Made by a program: the position numbers and the translations under genes. This document shows positions 1-10,088 of a DNA stretch of 64,000 bases, one piece after another. Origin of the DNA: Streptoverticillium olivoreticuli subsp. olivoreticuli (GTDB lineage: Bacteria > Actinomycetota > Actinomycetes > Streptomycetales > Streptomycetaceae); NCBI RefSeq assembly GCF_003391135.1, contig NZ_CP031455.1, positions 8,645,501 to 8,709,500 on the forward strand. The letters are read 5' to 3'. The first letter of the stretch is position 1. Each line of letters begins with the position of its first letter. The notes below the pieces were generated by a model, which worked only from the letters and a program-made list of their open reading frames with translations, did not search any database and was not told where the DNA came from.

Positions 1-677
1 CGGATGGCCCTGACCGGTGTGGTGCAGCGCCAAGTAATAGGTTCGATCGGCGATTCTGAAAAATCCGGCACCAGCCGAATCACGCCGTATCGGTGCCAGT
101 CTCCGGCGACGGACTGGAGGCGGCCTCCTTAAGCCTGCCTGGTGCCACAGCGGACGCTCCTGGACGGACAGGAGACCTCTGCGTTCTTTCAGCTTCCGGA
201 CCGTCCAGCACAGAGCTGCGTTCTCCGTCTGCAGCGGTTTCTGAGGCACGGGACCGCCTCGGCAATCACCGACTGCCTGTCCCCGGGCATCATCTCCGCA
301 GACGGGTGATCTGCTTGATCATCGTTCCGGGCCCGAGAGTGGCACACGTGACCGCGTTAGCTGTGAATTCAAGCGAGTAGCCCTTCACGGCCATGAGATA
401 TACCGTTCTCCCGGATCATCAAAATTGGAATATCCTGAGTAGCCGGAATTCGCGGTCGAGGCCTGTGGATAACCAGTCCTGCGATCATGCTCCCGAACAG
501 GGCATCAGCCAAGCTGGCAACGCGGAGAAGCCGCCCCCTCTGCAACTAAAGTTGCATGCTCGTATACGCGGAAAGTCCAGGGTGATGGATACGATCGTGT
601 GACGCGCCAGGGCGGATTCAGTCGGCATCATGGATGAGTAACACCACCACCCCTGATTTCACCGAAGGAATTCTTTA
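1..677. other. no recognisable gene
   Basis: The short open frames here have no family resemblance and no convincing ribosome binding sites. The last 100 bases probably hold the promoter of the secreted protein that follows; a Shine-Dalgarno-like GAAGGAA lies just before its start. Confidence 0.5.
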
Positions 678-1823
678 ATGAAGCGCGCTAACTCACGCCG
701 TGGACACCTTCTCACCGCCATCCTCGGAGGCACAGCCGTCGCCTCGCTTGCTATGACCGGAGTGGCGCAGGCCAACACCGCGAACAACAACGCCGGCGCC
801 CACGCAGCAGCAGACCAGGTCCGTGACATCGAGGCCGATGGCTTCCGAGTGCTGATGCAGAAGCATGGCCTGACCGGCAAGTCGATTGTCAAGGACACCT
901 TCACCGGCAGCATCGTGGCCAAGGACACCAAGACCGGCACGGAGACAGTCCTGGTCGACAGCACCAAGGGCGCCTACCAGGGATCGGACTTCCGCTACCT
1001 GGGCGAGCAGTCCACCACTGGCCTCCTGCTGTTCCAGGACGCGACGTCCAGCAAGGTCTTCAAGGTCGATGTCCGCAAGGGCTCCATCACCGAAATCACC
1101 AACAAGCGCGTGCCCGTGACGGTGAAGACTGCCGACGGCACCTACGCCACGTATGTGGTGGAAAAGGGCAAGGACGGCAGCACTACCGTCAAGGACAACA
1201 AGGGCAAGCCTGTCCACGACCTTAAGCAGCGTGAGACGAAGCCCGAGACTGAGGGCGGCGACCTGTCCTCGATCCTGGACGGCATCGAGCTGCCGGACTT
1301 CTCGGAAGAGGCTGAGATGGCCAAGTTCTGGGAGCAGCGTGCTGAGCATGTTGGCCAGGAGGCCATGGAGAAGCAGCGCGCTGAGTGGCTTGCTGAGAAG
1401 GCTGCCCAGGCGAAGGACGGGGAGAAGGGCGACCTGTCTTCGATCCTGGACGGCATTGACTTCCCGCGTATGACGGATGCGTCCAACGAGGAAGAGTTCG
1501 ACAAGCAGCGTGAGGCCTACAACAAGCAGGCTGAGGCTGAGAAGGCTGCCCAGGCGAAGGACGGGGAGAAGGGCGACCTGTCTTCGATCCTGGACGGCAT
1601 TGACTTCCCGCGTATGACGGATGCGTCCAACGAGGAAGAGTTCGACAAGCAGCGTGAGGCCTACAACAAGCAGGCTGAGGCTGAGAAGGCTGCCCAGGCG
1701 AAGGACGGGGAGAAGGGCGACCTGTCTTCGATCCTGGACGGCATTGACTTCCCGCGTATGACGGATGCGTCCAACGAGGAAGAGTTCGACAAGCAGCGTG
1801 AGGCCTACAACCAGGGCAAGTAG
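678..1823 (+). CDS. secreted repeat protein of unknown function
   Basis: A 381-residue protein starting at an ATG preceded by GAAGGAA. Residues 1-32 are a Sec signal peptide (twin Arg-rich N-region, hydrophobic core, cleavage after GVAQA). Residues about 33-190 form a lysine- and threonine-rich, probably beta-rich domain. The C-terminal half is a charged region in which the motif GDLSSILDGI appears four times. The last three copies are near-identical 48-residue units carrying DFPRMTDASNEEEFDKQ, rich in Glu, Lys and Ala and probably helical. The three DNA units are identical, so they expanded recently. A strong terminator hairpin follows the stop codon. No catalytic motif is seen. An exported, repeat-variable surface or envelope protein is an inference. 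A decayed relative of the signal peptide lies at 52.44-52.54 kb. Confidence 0.85.
   Translation: MKRANSRRGHLLTAILGGTAVASLAMTGVAQANTANNNAGAHAAADQVRDIEADGFRVLMQKHGLTGKSIVKDTFTGSIVAKDTKTGTETVLVDSTKGAYQGSDFRYLGEQSTTGLLLFQDATSSKVFKVDVRKGSITEITNKRVPVTVKTADGTYATYVVEKGKDGSTTVKDNKGKPVHDLKQRETKPETEGGDLSSILDGIELPDFSEEAEMAKFWEQRAEHVGQEAMEKQRAEWLAEKAAQAKDGEKGDLSSILDGIDFPRMTDASNEEEFDKQREAYNKQAEAEKAAQAKDGEKGDLSSILDGIDFPRMTDASNEEEFDKQREAYNKQAEAEKAAQAKDGEKGDLSSILDGIDFPRMTDASNEEEFDKQREAYNQGK
1395..1814 (+). repeat. three perfect 144-bp in-frame tandem repeats
   Basis: Units start at 1395, 1539 and 1683, each opening with GAGAAGGCTGCCCAGGCG. The third is cut short by the stop codon and differs only at its very end (Asn-Gln in place of Asn-Lys-Gln). 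The first two units are identical over their full length by eye and each encodes 48 residues. Confidence 0.95.
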
Positions 1824-1898
1824 TCGGACGGCGCTGCTGACTTGCTGTTGAGGCGCGGCCGAGCGGCCTGAGACCGTGACCGGCCCCGGGATATCCCT

Positions 1899-1934
1899 GG
1901 CCGGGGCGGCCTCAGGCGGTCCGCCCCGGCCTTT
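1899..1934 (+). terminator. intrinsic terminator after the repeat protein
   Basis: The stem GGCCGGGGCGG (1899-1909) pairs perfectly with CCGCCCCGGCC (1921-1931) across an 11-base loop and is followed by a short T run. It lies 76 bases after the stop codon of the secreted repeat protein. Confidence 0.7.
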
Positions 1935-2838
1935 CGCGTGAGCTGTTGTCCGGTTGGTGGCCGTACCGGCGACCAGCAATTGCCGGGACTCCGTGGGCGA
2001 TCTGCTGGGGTGCTGACGGCGGGGGAGCGGATGCTGCTTCACCGGAAGGGTGCGCGGCGGCCTCGGGTCCCGGGGTGGGGCGCGAGGCCGCCGCGGCTGA
2101 GAAGCTTCCTGTGGGTCCCGGCCCGGACGGTGCACACAGCGCAGCGGCGTGTCCGCAAGGGGCTTTGAACGCTCGATGCTCACCAGACTCTGGGCGTGGC
2201 TGGCCGAAAGGCGATGTGAGCTGGCCGGTCGGTTGTGAATGGTGCCGGTCCGGCTGGTGGAGACCGGAGGTCACCAGCGTGCTGATCCCGCATGCAGCTG
2301 GCAGCGGTACGCACGCTCAGCTGCTGCGGGTCTCGCTGGAGAGACTGGTGCAGGCCGGCGGTAACTGACCGGGGGAGCCGATCGATCCGGAACTATGCGG
2401 ACTGTGCAGAGTTTGCTGCTGCGGCCTGCGGAAGGTCTGCGTCCGGTGCATCCTGACCGTGATGGCCCAGTTTCTGGTACTGGCGCCGTACTGCTGCGGC
2501 CTGCGTGGTCTGCCAGTCCGCCGACGTGAAGCTCGCCACCCGGAGAGGGACTGCCTGCCGTGACTCTAATGGTGTCTGCGGTGTCCCCAGGATCACTGTC
2601 AAGCTCCGTAACAGCAGTGAGCGCATCAGTCGCAGGCGCGTCGCCTGTCTCAGGCGGTCCACCGGGCCTACCGGGCACCCTCTGTGGCGCAGGTACTGCA
2701 TCACGATCACCGGTCCGGCTGCCGCGAAGGCCTCTGCACCTGATGGGACGGGACTCACCGCGGAGGCGGTGAACACGAAGCGCACCGGACGCTTTGTGAT
2801 CTCCCGCTGGAAACCGGGAAGTTCTGTATCCGGCAGCC
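1935..2838. other. no recognisable gene
   Basis: Open frames exist on both strands but have skewed composition and no family resemblance. This looks like decayed or intergenic DNA. Confidence 0.45.
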
Positions 2839-3110
2839 GTGACCGACATCGGTTCGCGCTGTCTGGTCGGCTGGGCTTTTGCCGATCACATCAGGCCGAG
2901 CTCGCCGTCGGCGCCCCGGCTGTGGCCGGGCGGGCTCTCGTCAGCCTCGACGACGCCATCATGCACACCGGCCACGGCGCTCAGTACACGAGGTGCGATC
3001 CAGCCGATGGGTGAGGTGGACAGCTCTGACGGCAATGCGCTCGTGGAGTCCGTCAACGTGGTTCCTGTGGAAGACGCTTCAGGGCCAGAAAGAGGCTGGT
3101 CTCGCGAGCG
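2839..3110 (+). pseudogene. IS3-family transposase relic (integrase core)
   Basis: Pieces of an rve-type integrase domain are split between frames. One frame reads SRCLVGWAFADHIR, then DSSDGNALVES, matching the IS3 motifs 'R.LVGWA.ADH.R' and 'D.YDNA.AES'. Another frame supplies HTGHGAQYT, the usual H-S-D-x-G-x-Q-Y-T block, here with the catalytic Asp lost. At least two frameshifts and truncation at both ends make this an inactive relic. Confidence 0.6.
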
Positions 3111-4241
3111 CGAGGCATGTCCTGGTGTGTTCCGCGTCGGCTGCTCCGCTGCAGTACGTCTGCTGCCACTCCTGCTTGCCCCGGGCATCACAGCCCGATC
3201 GCTTTGAGGCGGCACTCGGTACAGCATCAACTGTGCTGGCCTGAGCTGCATATCCCCGTGTCCAGGATTCAGGAGCCAGGTTCTGTTGCTGGTGAAGGCG
3301 GGTAGGCCGCGGTGGGCGTCCTCGCAGAGGCCGGGCAAGACTTGGTCCGGGCTGCAGCAGATGAGGGTGCGGTCCAGGACTGTGAACAGCAGTCCCTGTT
3401 GCTGGCAGCCTCCCAGGATCGCTGCGGGACCGGGAGCCTCGGATCTGGGAATCTGGGTGCCTCCGTGCAGGTAGCGGTGTCCGGTAGTTCGTGAGGTGCC
3501 GGTGTCCCAGGTGCACATGCGTGGGTACAGAAGTACCGCGGAACAGCACCGCTTTGGCGCAATGTGCCTGGAACTGCGAGAACGGTGGTGCGTGCCGGTC
3601 GCGCGGGGCAGGCTGGCGAGGATTCCGGGCCTGGGCTCGGGCGCTGAGCACGGTACGACTGAGCAGCACGTGAAGCCTCCTCGGGCGAGGGACTGCTCAA
3701 GTCTCCTCCTGCCAGGGGGTTCTTATGCTTTTAGGGGCTATGTAGGCCGGACTTCTCTTCCACGTAATCGGTTGCTGAGAAAACCTTGAATGAGCGGACC
3801 TCGAAGCTCGTCGGGAGAGTCTGCGGCCGGGTGGGTGCTGTCGCAGCCCACGGGGCACGTCGGCTTGGTCCTGGACGACGCGGCCGAGGAAGCCGTGAAT
3901 TCGGCTGTCAAGGCCGCATATGTCCACCGGTATCCTCTCCGCTCCCGGCCTGCATCGGTTCCGCAGAGTTATCGGCTGGTGCAACGGCACTGGTCCCCTC
4001 CAGTCGCCCGCCTGCGGAAGAGCTGATGCAGTGTCAAGAGATTGCACATTAAGGCTAGTTGATGAACTTCCATGCTCAGGGGGGGGCTGGCGTTCGGGAC
4101 TTTGGTCCCGGAGGGTGAGGACCTTGGTCCGGCACAGGGGTGCCGCGCATTTGCGATGATCTTTTTAGCGGCCTCTCGGGTGGCGAGAGCGGAGTGGAGT
4201 CAAAGCCGCGTGTATCAACTCTCTTATCAGGAAGGCGTCTT
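3111..4241. other. no recognisable gene; upstream region of the aegerolysin-like gene
   Basis: No open frame here shows a recognisable protein. The final part probably contains the promoter and leader of the gene at 4242. Confidence 0.45.
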
Positions 4242-4970
4242 GTGAAGACGATAACGAAGAGCGTGCTGTCCGTTGCGGTGGGCGCTGTTGCGGTCACCGC
4301 CCTCGCCGCAGCTCCGGCGAGCGCTGCCGAGCAAAAGTCCCTGTGGGACCTTTCCGTTGCGATGCAGGGCGGGTCGGGTCACAGCGGTGACAATTTCACT
4401 GAAGTTGTCCTCATCAACGGCACGGACAAGACCATGCGTCTCGACTGGGAAGACCTGTACGACGGTTATTACTCCAAGAGCCTCAAGCCTCCGAAGGAGA
4501 TAAAGCCGGGCCAGAGCGCCAACATCGGGACCAAGGGGACTTTCCTGAAGGGGACCGGCGCCAGGGTCCAGTACAAATTTGACGGCGGCGGGCTCGTCAA
4601 TGTCGGCTGGGAGAACCCGTTCTCCGGCAAGAACAACTACACTGTGCAGTCGATGAGGCACGGTGTGTCGGGTATAGACAAGGGTGGGAACACCTGGGGG
4701 GTCCCCGCAAGCTCAGATTTTAAGTCGCATAAGGTCGACTCCAGCAAGTTCGGCGGCGGGAACCGAGCACTGGTGGGATTTGTTGTTGGCGACGGTGCAA
4801 CCCTGGTCAAGGGGACCTACGACAAGGGCAGTAAGTGCGACGACTATGACAGGGCACTGTCGGGTGTGTCGCTGGGCAGCAACATCTCTGACGCCCGCGG
4901 CACATACCAGGACGGCGAGATCGGAATGATCTTTGGGGCGATCATCGGGAAGATCATAGCCAAGTGCTGA
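4242..4970 (+). CDS. secreted aegerolysin-like protein
   Basis: A 242-residue protein. The GTG at 4242 is chosen because AGGAAGG lies seven bases upstream and a clean signal peptide follows (VKTITKSVLS..., cleavage near PASAAEQ). The mature part resembles the aegerolysin / ET79-type crystal-protein fold. It has an early beta strand (FTEVVLINGTDKTMRLDWED), a G-rich segment with GTGARVQYKF, then a VGWENPFSGKNNY strand that parallels the 'W-x-C-P-x-G-S-x-x-N' block of that family. The C-terminal third has two cysteines and ends in an Ile/Gly-rich tail. Aegerolysins bind membranes and often work with a pore-forming partner; none is encoded nearby. The assignment rests on pattern similarity only, and a different secreted beta-sandwich protein is possible. 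Confidence 0.6.
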   Translation: MKTITKSVLSVAVGAVAVTALAAAPASAAEQKSLWDLSVAMQGGSGHSGDNFTEVVLINGTDKTMRLDWEDLYDGYYSKSLKPPKEIKPGQSANIGTKGTFLKGTGARVQYKFDGGGLVNVGWENPFSGKNNYTVQSMRHGVSGIDKGGNTWGVPASSDFKSHKVDSSKFGGGNRALVGFVVGDGATLVKGTYDKGSKCDDYDRALSGVSLGSNISDARGTYQDGEIGMIFGAIIGKIIAKC

Positions 4971-5102
4971 TGGGTGCACCGCCGATCTCCGCAACCGGGC
5001 AGAGCCCGATCCGGAAGCCGTCCTTTTGGCAGTCTGCGGTCTGGGCGAGGCTACCGCGAGGCAGGGGCTTCCCTGCGTTGCCTGGTAGCTGATGATGAGT
5101 TT

Positions 5103-5149
5103 CCCCCTTTCCTTGCTGAGTTTTGGTCAGGCGCAGGAAGGAAAGGGGG
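5103..5149 (+). terminator. possible terminator hairpin
   Basis: CCCCCTTTCCTT (5103-5114) pairs perfectly with AAGGAAAGGGGG (5138-5149), with a 23-base loop, about 130 bases after the secreted protein. No T tract follows, so termination is plausible but unproven. Confidence 0.45.
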
Positions 5150-5194
5150 GCCTGGGAAACTGGCACTCTGCTTAGGCGGGAGCTCGTATCGGGA

Positions 5195-5640
5195 TCATGG
5201 TTTGGGGTTGGTCAGGCGTTTCCGGCAGATGAGGCCGCAGGCCAGGGAGACGGGGTGCCGTGGAGGTCGAGGTGTCGTTCCCAGCGGACGGCGCGGCGCT
5301 TGAACTGGTGCGGGAGCGGGAAGGTCTGCTCGGCGGGGTACCGGATTTTGCCCAGGTCCTCGGTGTCCGGGGCGTCTGTGGGGAGATGGCCGGCAGGATG
5401 CGGTGCTTGCCCAGTTCCCGGCGGCTGGGGCTGCTGTCATAGCCCCTTGCCGCAAGGGCACTGGGGCGTCTGCGCGTGCGTCCGTGCGTCCGGCCGCGGG
5501 CGGGATGCTGTCGGCGAGTGCGTGGGTCTGCCTGATGCCGTTGGCCGCGGTTACGTTTCCCGCGGACCCACAGGCGCAGTTCGATGTTGTCATAGGTCTT
5601 GTCGGCGCGGAGTTTGCGGGGCTTGCGGGTCCGTCGCCCG
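5195..5640 (-). pseudogene. IS5-family transposase relic (C-terminal part)
   Basis: In one minus frame KPRKLRADKTYDNIELRLWV matches the DDE block 'LRADKAYD...LR.WV' of IS5 transposases. In another frame the usual end VSLACGLICRKRL appears. The frames are offset, so the gene is frameshifted. It abuts a second IS5 relic on the opposite strand near 5640. Confidence 0.65.
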
Positions 5641-5940
5641 TGGACCGGGCAAAGCCGTGTTCCAAGATGCACATCCTGTCTGACGCGAGCGGACTGCCTT
5701 TACACGTCGGAGTCTCCGCGGCCAACGTCCACGACAGCCTCGGGCTGAAGCCGATGGTGACCCATTTCCATATAGGACACGAACTCCACAGCGACCGCTG
5801 CAAGCCTGAGCGACTCCATGCCGACAAAGCCTATGACCTCCCTGACCTGTGGCAATGGCTGCACAGCCAGCACGTTGACGTCCGTATCGCCCGCAAAGGC
5901 ATCGACTCAAGTGAACGGCTGGGCCGTCGAACCCCGGCTT
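5625..5940 (+). pseudogene. second IS5-family transposase relic
   Basis: The plus frame contains SKMHILSDASGLPLHVGV, then LHADKAYDLPDLWQWL and IARKGIDSSERLGR, the classic central DDE region of IS5-group transposases. Both ends are missing. It is a different copy from the relic on the opposite strand, so two partial IS5 elements lie back to back. Confidence 0.7.
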
Positions 5941-6729
5941 CGTCCAGACGGAACGTCTCGGCCCGTTCACAGTCGGCGCAGTCCCGGCAGCCGTGCGGGG
6001 AGCCGCCGTGCCTCTTTGCCATCCTGAGGATGCAGTCGTAGGCCGGCTCGATACCCGCCCTGTAACGGGTGCAGATGTATGGCTGTTCACTCTTGGCCTT
6101 GATGAACACTGTCTTCGGTTTGCAGCTGTTCCGTACCATCAGCTGCCGTGCCGCTTCCGGGTCCACCGGTCGTCCTGAGACTGCCTTTGCCCCGCGCTTC
6201 GCTGTGCTCATGCGGCGCACGGGTCCGCAAAGACTGTACGGGGGCAGTACAGACAACTGGGTGAGAGCGTCAACCCGGTACATCCGCCGGGGTCATGGCC
6301 GCACTCTGTACGTGCTAATCCCCGGGAACCTCAGCCTCTTGCACGCGACAGTGCTGCGTTGTCCACAGGCGGCACGTCTTGGCATGGCCAACCTGAAGAC
6401 CATTCCACAAGCCTCAGCAGCCAACGTGCCGCAGCGGCCGGCTTGACAGTGCCGTCGGCACCACACCAGCAGGGCGGCGGCCAGTATGAAGGCAGCGGGT
6501 GCGCGTCATGGCGACGCCGGGTCCCGCCCGGCGGTCCCGTTGACAGGCCGTCAGCCGGATGGGCGAGTGACGTCATTCTGTGGGGTTACGGGGATGGTCC
6601 CAGAGGATGACATCTGATGCCCTGCAACACCCTTGGCCGGTGGGTGGATTCGGGTCATTTGGATGAGCTGGCAGCCGGATGGCTGAGTAAAAATGTGAGG
6701 GTACTTTCAGCGTATGTACAGGAGTTGCC
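5941..6729. other. unidentified DNA upstream of the ABC transporter
   Basis: A minus-strand frame at about 5950-6283 encodes a Cys-rich stretch (CTRYRAGIEPAYDC, then CRDCADCERAE) that may be a fragment of a mobile-element protein, but I cannot place it in a family. From about 6290 to 6729 nothing recognisable is seen. The promoter of the transporter operon should lie there. Confidence 0.35.
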
Positions 6730-7488
6730 GTGTTGCACCAGGTTCCGCCCGTCTGTTCTGCCCACGCCACGGATCTCACCAAGGTCTACGGACACGGCGA
6801 GACCCAGGTGGTCGCGCTGGACTCGGTCTCCGTGGAGTTCCGGCAGGCCGAGTTCACCGCGATCATGGGCCCCTCCGGCTCCGGCAAGTCCACGCTGATG
6901 CACTGCATGGCCGGCCTCGACACCGTCTCCCGCGGATCCGCCCGCATCGGTGACACCGAGCTGACCAACCTGGGCGACAAGAAGCTCACCCGCCTCCGGC
7001 GCGACAAGATCGGCTTCATCTTCCAGGCGTTCAACCTGCTGCCGACCCTGACCGCCCTGGAGAACATCACGCTCCCCATGGACATCGCCGGCCGCAGGCC
7101 CGACCAGAAGTGGCTGGACATGGTCGTCGACACCGTCGGCCTCTCCGGGCGCCTGAAGCACCGGCCGAACCAGCTCTCCGGCGGCCAGCAGCAGCGCGTG
7201 GCCGTGGCCCGCGCCCTGGCCGGCAAGCCCGAGATCATGTTCGCCGACGAGCCCACCGGAAACCTCGACTCCCGCTCCGGCGCCGAGGTCCTCGGCTTCC
7301 TGCGCAACTCCGTCCGCGAGCTGGGCCAGACCGTCGTCATGGTCACCCACGACCCCGTCGCCGCCTCCTACGCCGACCGTGTCGTCTTCCTCGCCGACGG
7401 CCGCATCGTCGACGAGCTGCACGGGCCCACCGCCGACGCCGTCCTCGACCGCATGAAGCGCTTCGACGCCAAGGGCCGTACCAGCTGA
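6730..7488 (+). CDS. ABC transporter ATP-binding protein, MacB/LolD type
   Basis: A 252-residue ATPase with all the hallmarks of the MacB/LolD/FtsE group: Walker A GPSGSGKST (47-55), Q-loop Gln99 in GFIFQAFNLLP, signature LSGGQQQR (149-156), Walker B IMFADEP (169-175), D-loop and switch His207 in MVTHD. The first coding GTG at 6730 is used. Forty-five bases later begins a large FtsX-type permease, so the two form a two-gene operon. This class usually drives a mechanical cycle in the permease and not classical transport, exporting peptides, antibiotics or lipoproteins. The kinase/regulator pair downstream on the opposite strand may sense the same stress (inference). Confidence 0.95.
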   Translation: MLHQVPPVCSAHATDLTKVYGHGETQVVALDSVSVEFRQAEFTAIMGPSGSGKSTLMHCMAGLDTVSRGSARIGDTELTNLGDKKLTRLRRDKIGFIFQAFNLLPTLTALENITLPMDIAGRRPDQKWLDMVVDTVGLSGRLKHRPNQLSGGQQQRVAVARALAGKPEIMFADEPTGNLDSRSGAEVLGFLRNSVRELGQTVVMVTHDPVAASYADRVVFLADGRIVDELHGPTADAVLDRMKRFDAKGRTS

Positions 7489-7532
7489 CACCCCCGCCGC
7501 CGTACCCGGACTCCAGGACTGACACCTCCATC

Positions 7533-10088
7533 ATGCTCCGTACCACCCTGCGTAACGTCCTTGCGCACAAAGCCCGCTTGCTGATGACGGCGCTTGCCAT
7601 CATGCTCGGCGTCACCTTCGTCTCCGGCATCCTCGTTTTCAGCGACACCGTCGGCGCGGCCGTCAAGAATGCCTCGGCCAAGAACCTCAAGGACGTGGCC
7701 GTCTCCGTGCAGCCGTCCGTCCCTTCCGGCGAGGCGCCCTCACGCAGCGATGAGGGCAAGAACATCACCGCCCTCGACAGCAATCTGGCGGACCGCATCC
7801 GCTCGCTGCCAGGCGTTGAGTCTGTACGCTCCAACGTCAACGGCACTGCTACCGTCGTGGGCAAAGACAACCAGCCCATAGGCAACGACTGGCACATCGC
7901 GGCCAACTACCAGCCTGGCCGGGACGGCAAGGACAGCCGTTACCCGGTCAAGGAGGGCCGTGGCCCGGCTGCGTCCGACGAGATCGCACTGGAAGCCAAG
8001 ACCGCCGCGACGGGCGGCCACAAGATCGGCGGCACCGTCCGCTTCGCCACCGACGGCCCGGTCATCACCAAGAAGCTCGTCGGCATCGTCGGCACCGAGG
8101 ATCCCCGGGTGACAGCGGGCGGCAGCCTCGCCCTCTTCGACACCGCCACCGCGCAGGAACTGTTCCTCAGCCCCGGCCAGTTCGATGAATTCCTCGTGGC
8201 AGCCGAGCCCGGCAGCAACGACCAGGCCCTGACCTCCAAGGTCGGGGAGATCCTTCCGAAGGACCGCGCCAAGGCGACCAGTGGCACTCAGCTTGCCGCC
8301 GAGCAGTCCCAGATGATCGCCGAGGACAACAAAGCCCTGAGCAAGACTCTGCTGGTCTTCGCCGGTATCGCGCAGTTCGTCAGTGTCTTCATCATCGCCA
8401 ACACCTTCACCATGCTCATCGCCCAGCGCCGCCGCGAGATCGCGCTGATGCGCACGCTCGGCGCCTCCCGCCGACAGGTCGTTCGCTCGGTACTGGCCGA
8501 GGCAGCCCTGCTCGGCCTCGCCTCTTCCGCCGTCGGCTTCCTCCTCGGCCTGGGCATCGCCCGGGGCGTGCTTGCCGTGCTCGGCGCGAACGGCCCGGGT
8601 TTCCCGGACGGCCCGCTGGTCATCAGCCCGACGGCGGTACTCTCCGCACTTACGGTCGGTGTGCTGGTAACCGTATTGTCCGCCTGGCTGCCCTCCCGCA
8701 AGGCTGCGAAGATCGCACCGATCGAGGCACTCAACAGTGCCGACCAGACGCCTGCGCCAAGCGGCCTGACGGTCCGCAACTCCATCGGCACAGCCATCAC
8801 CATGCTCGGCGTGGCAATCATGCTGTACGTGTCCACGCTCCGGAACGAAAGCGGCGTATCCACTGCCATGCTGGGCTCGGCAGTGACAGTGACCGGCATG
8901 ATCATCCTTGCCCCACTGCTCTCCCGGCCACTGGTGACCCTGGCCGGCAAGGTCACCACCCACCTCTTCGGCGTCAGCGGCAAGCTCGCCAAGGAGAACG
9001 CGCTGCGCAACCCGCGCCGTACCGCCGCGACCGCCTCCGCGCTGATGGTCGGCCTCACCCTGATCACGGCAGTGACGGTCGCCATGACCGGCTCGCAGCA
9101 GCTGATGGAACTCCGGAGCACCCAGGACCTGACCGCCGACTACCAGATCACCAGTTCCTCCTCCGGCGGCCTATCCTCGAAGACCGCCAGGAAAGCTGCC
9201 CAGGTGCCTGGGGTCCAGTCCGCCGTCCCCGTCCAGAGCACTGGCTTCGCCATCGGCCATGACCACGCCACCATGAAGGGCATCGACCCGGCAGCACTCC
9301 GCCATGTCACCGACCTGCTCCTCCTCGCCGGCTCACTCAACGACGTCGAGGCCGGCAGCTTCGCGATCTCCGATAAGACCGCGAAGCGCTTTGGCTGGAA
9401 AATGGGAGACACCGTACCGGTGGACTTCAACACCGGCTCCAAGGAGCGCCTCAAAGTCTCCGCTGTCTACAAGAACAACGACATCGTCTCCGACGCCTTC
9501 ACCGTCCCCCAGGTCATCAGTGACCATACACGCGGGGAGGACAGGGCCAACAAAATCCTGGTGAAGGCCCAGGACGGCAAAGCCGCCGGGCTGAGCGACA
9601 AGATCCGCAGCCACCTGGACAACAACCCGCTACTGAAGATCCAGGACCACAACGAGCTGCGCAAGGAGGCCGCCGGACCGATCACCACGATCCTCTACCT
9701 GCTATACGGCCTGCTGGGCATGTCCGTGGCCATCGCGGCGATCGGCGTCGTCAATACCCTGGCCATGTCGGTCTTCGAGCGCACCCGCGAGATCGGGATG
9801 CTGCGTGCGATCGGCATGGAACGTACCGGCATCAAACAGATGATCCGCCTGGAATCCCTGGTCATCTCCTTGTTCGGCGCGATGACCGGTATCGGGCTGG
9901 GCCTCTTCCTCAGCTGGACGAGCGGACAAATGCTCCACGGCGCGTTCCCCGGCTACGAAATGTCCATCCCATGGCGCAGCGTTGGCCTGTTCCTGCTGCT
10001 CTCACTGGCTGTCGGCATCCTGGCAGCGGCCTGGCCAGCCCGCCGTGCGGCCCAGCTGAACACACTGCAGTCCATCGGGGACCAGTAG
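7533..10088 (+). CDS. ABC transporter permease, FtsX/MacB type
   Basis: An 851-residue membrane protein. The frame is open further upstream inside the ATPase gene, but the ATG at 7533 (MLRTTLRNVLAHKARLL) is the natural start. It gives the usual short amphipathic start followed by the first membrane helix (LLMTALAIMLGVTFVSGIL). Two MacB-like extracytoplasmic domains alternate with two FtsX modules: QFVSVFIIANTFTMLIAQRR and its helices in the middle, and a final four-helix FtsX unit near the C-terminus containing TREIGMLRAIGMER. The duplicated arrangement is typical of actinobacterial permeases of about 850 residues. It partners the ATPase at 6730. The substrate cannot be read from sequence. 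Confidence 0.95.
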   Translation: MLRTTLRNVLAHKARLLMTALAIMLGVTFVSGILVFSDTVGAAVKNASAKNLKDVAVSVQPSVPSGEAPSRSDEGKNITALDSNLADRIRSLPGVESVRSNVNGTATVVGKDNQPIGNDWHIAANYQPGRDGKDSRYPVKEGRGPAASDEIALEAKTAATGGHKIGGTVRFATDGPVITKKLVGIVGTEDPRVTAGGSLALFDTATAQELFLSPGQFDEFLVAAEPGSNDQALTSKVGEILPKDRAKATSGTQLAAEQSQMIAEDNKALSKTLLVFAGIAQFVSVFIIANTFTMLIAQRRREIALMRTLGASRRQVVRSVLAEAALLGLASSAVGFLLGLGIARGVLAVLGANGPGFPDGPLVISPTAVLSALTVGVLVTVLSAWLPSRKAAKIAPIEALNSADQTPAPSGLTVRNSIGTAITMLGVAIMLYVSTLRNESGVSTAMLGSAVTVTGMIILAPLLSRPLVTLAGKVTTHLFGVSGKLAKENALRNPRRTAATASALMVGLTLITAVTVAMTGSQQLMELRSTQDLTADYQITSSSSGGLSSKTARKAAQVPGVQSAVPVQSTGFAIGHDHATMKGIDPAALRHVTDLLLLAGSLNDVEAGSFAISDKTAKRFGWKMGDTVPVDFNTGSKERLKVSAVYKNNDIVSDAFTVPQVISDHTRGEDRANKILVKAQDGKAAGLSDKIRSHLDNNPLLKIQDHNELRKEAAGPITTILYLLYGLLGMSVAIAAIGVVNTLAMSVFERTREIGMLRAIGMERTGIKQMIRLESLVISLFGAMTGIGLGLFLSWTSGQMLHGAFPGYEMSIPWRSVGLFLLLSLAVGILAAAWPARRAAQLNTLQSIGDQ

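Noticed and set aside
1395..1814. possible CRISPR or iteron array
   Set aside because: The 144-bp units are in-frame coding repeats without spacers.
693..2183. 496-codon open frame on the minus strand over the secreted repeat protein
   Set aside because: It is the antisense shadow of the repeats (its protein repeats in step with them) and has no ribosome binding site or family.
7110..7532. N-terminal extension of the permease frame
   Set aside because: The stretch is Arg/Pro/His-rich out-of-frame translation of the ATPase gene. The natural start of the FtsX protein is at 7533.
7740..8963. 407-codon minus-strand frame inside the permease gene
   Set aside because: Gly/Ala/Asp-rich antisense of a strong coding gene, with no domain.
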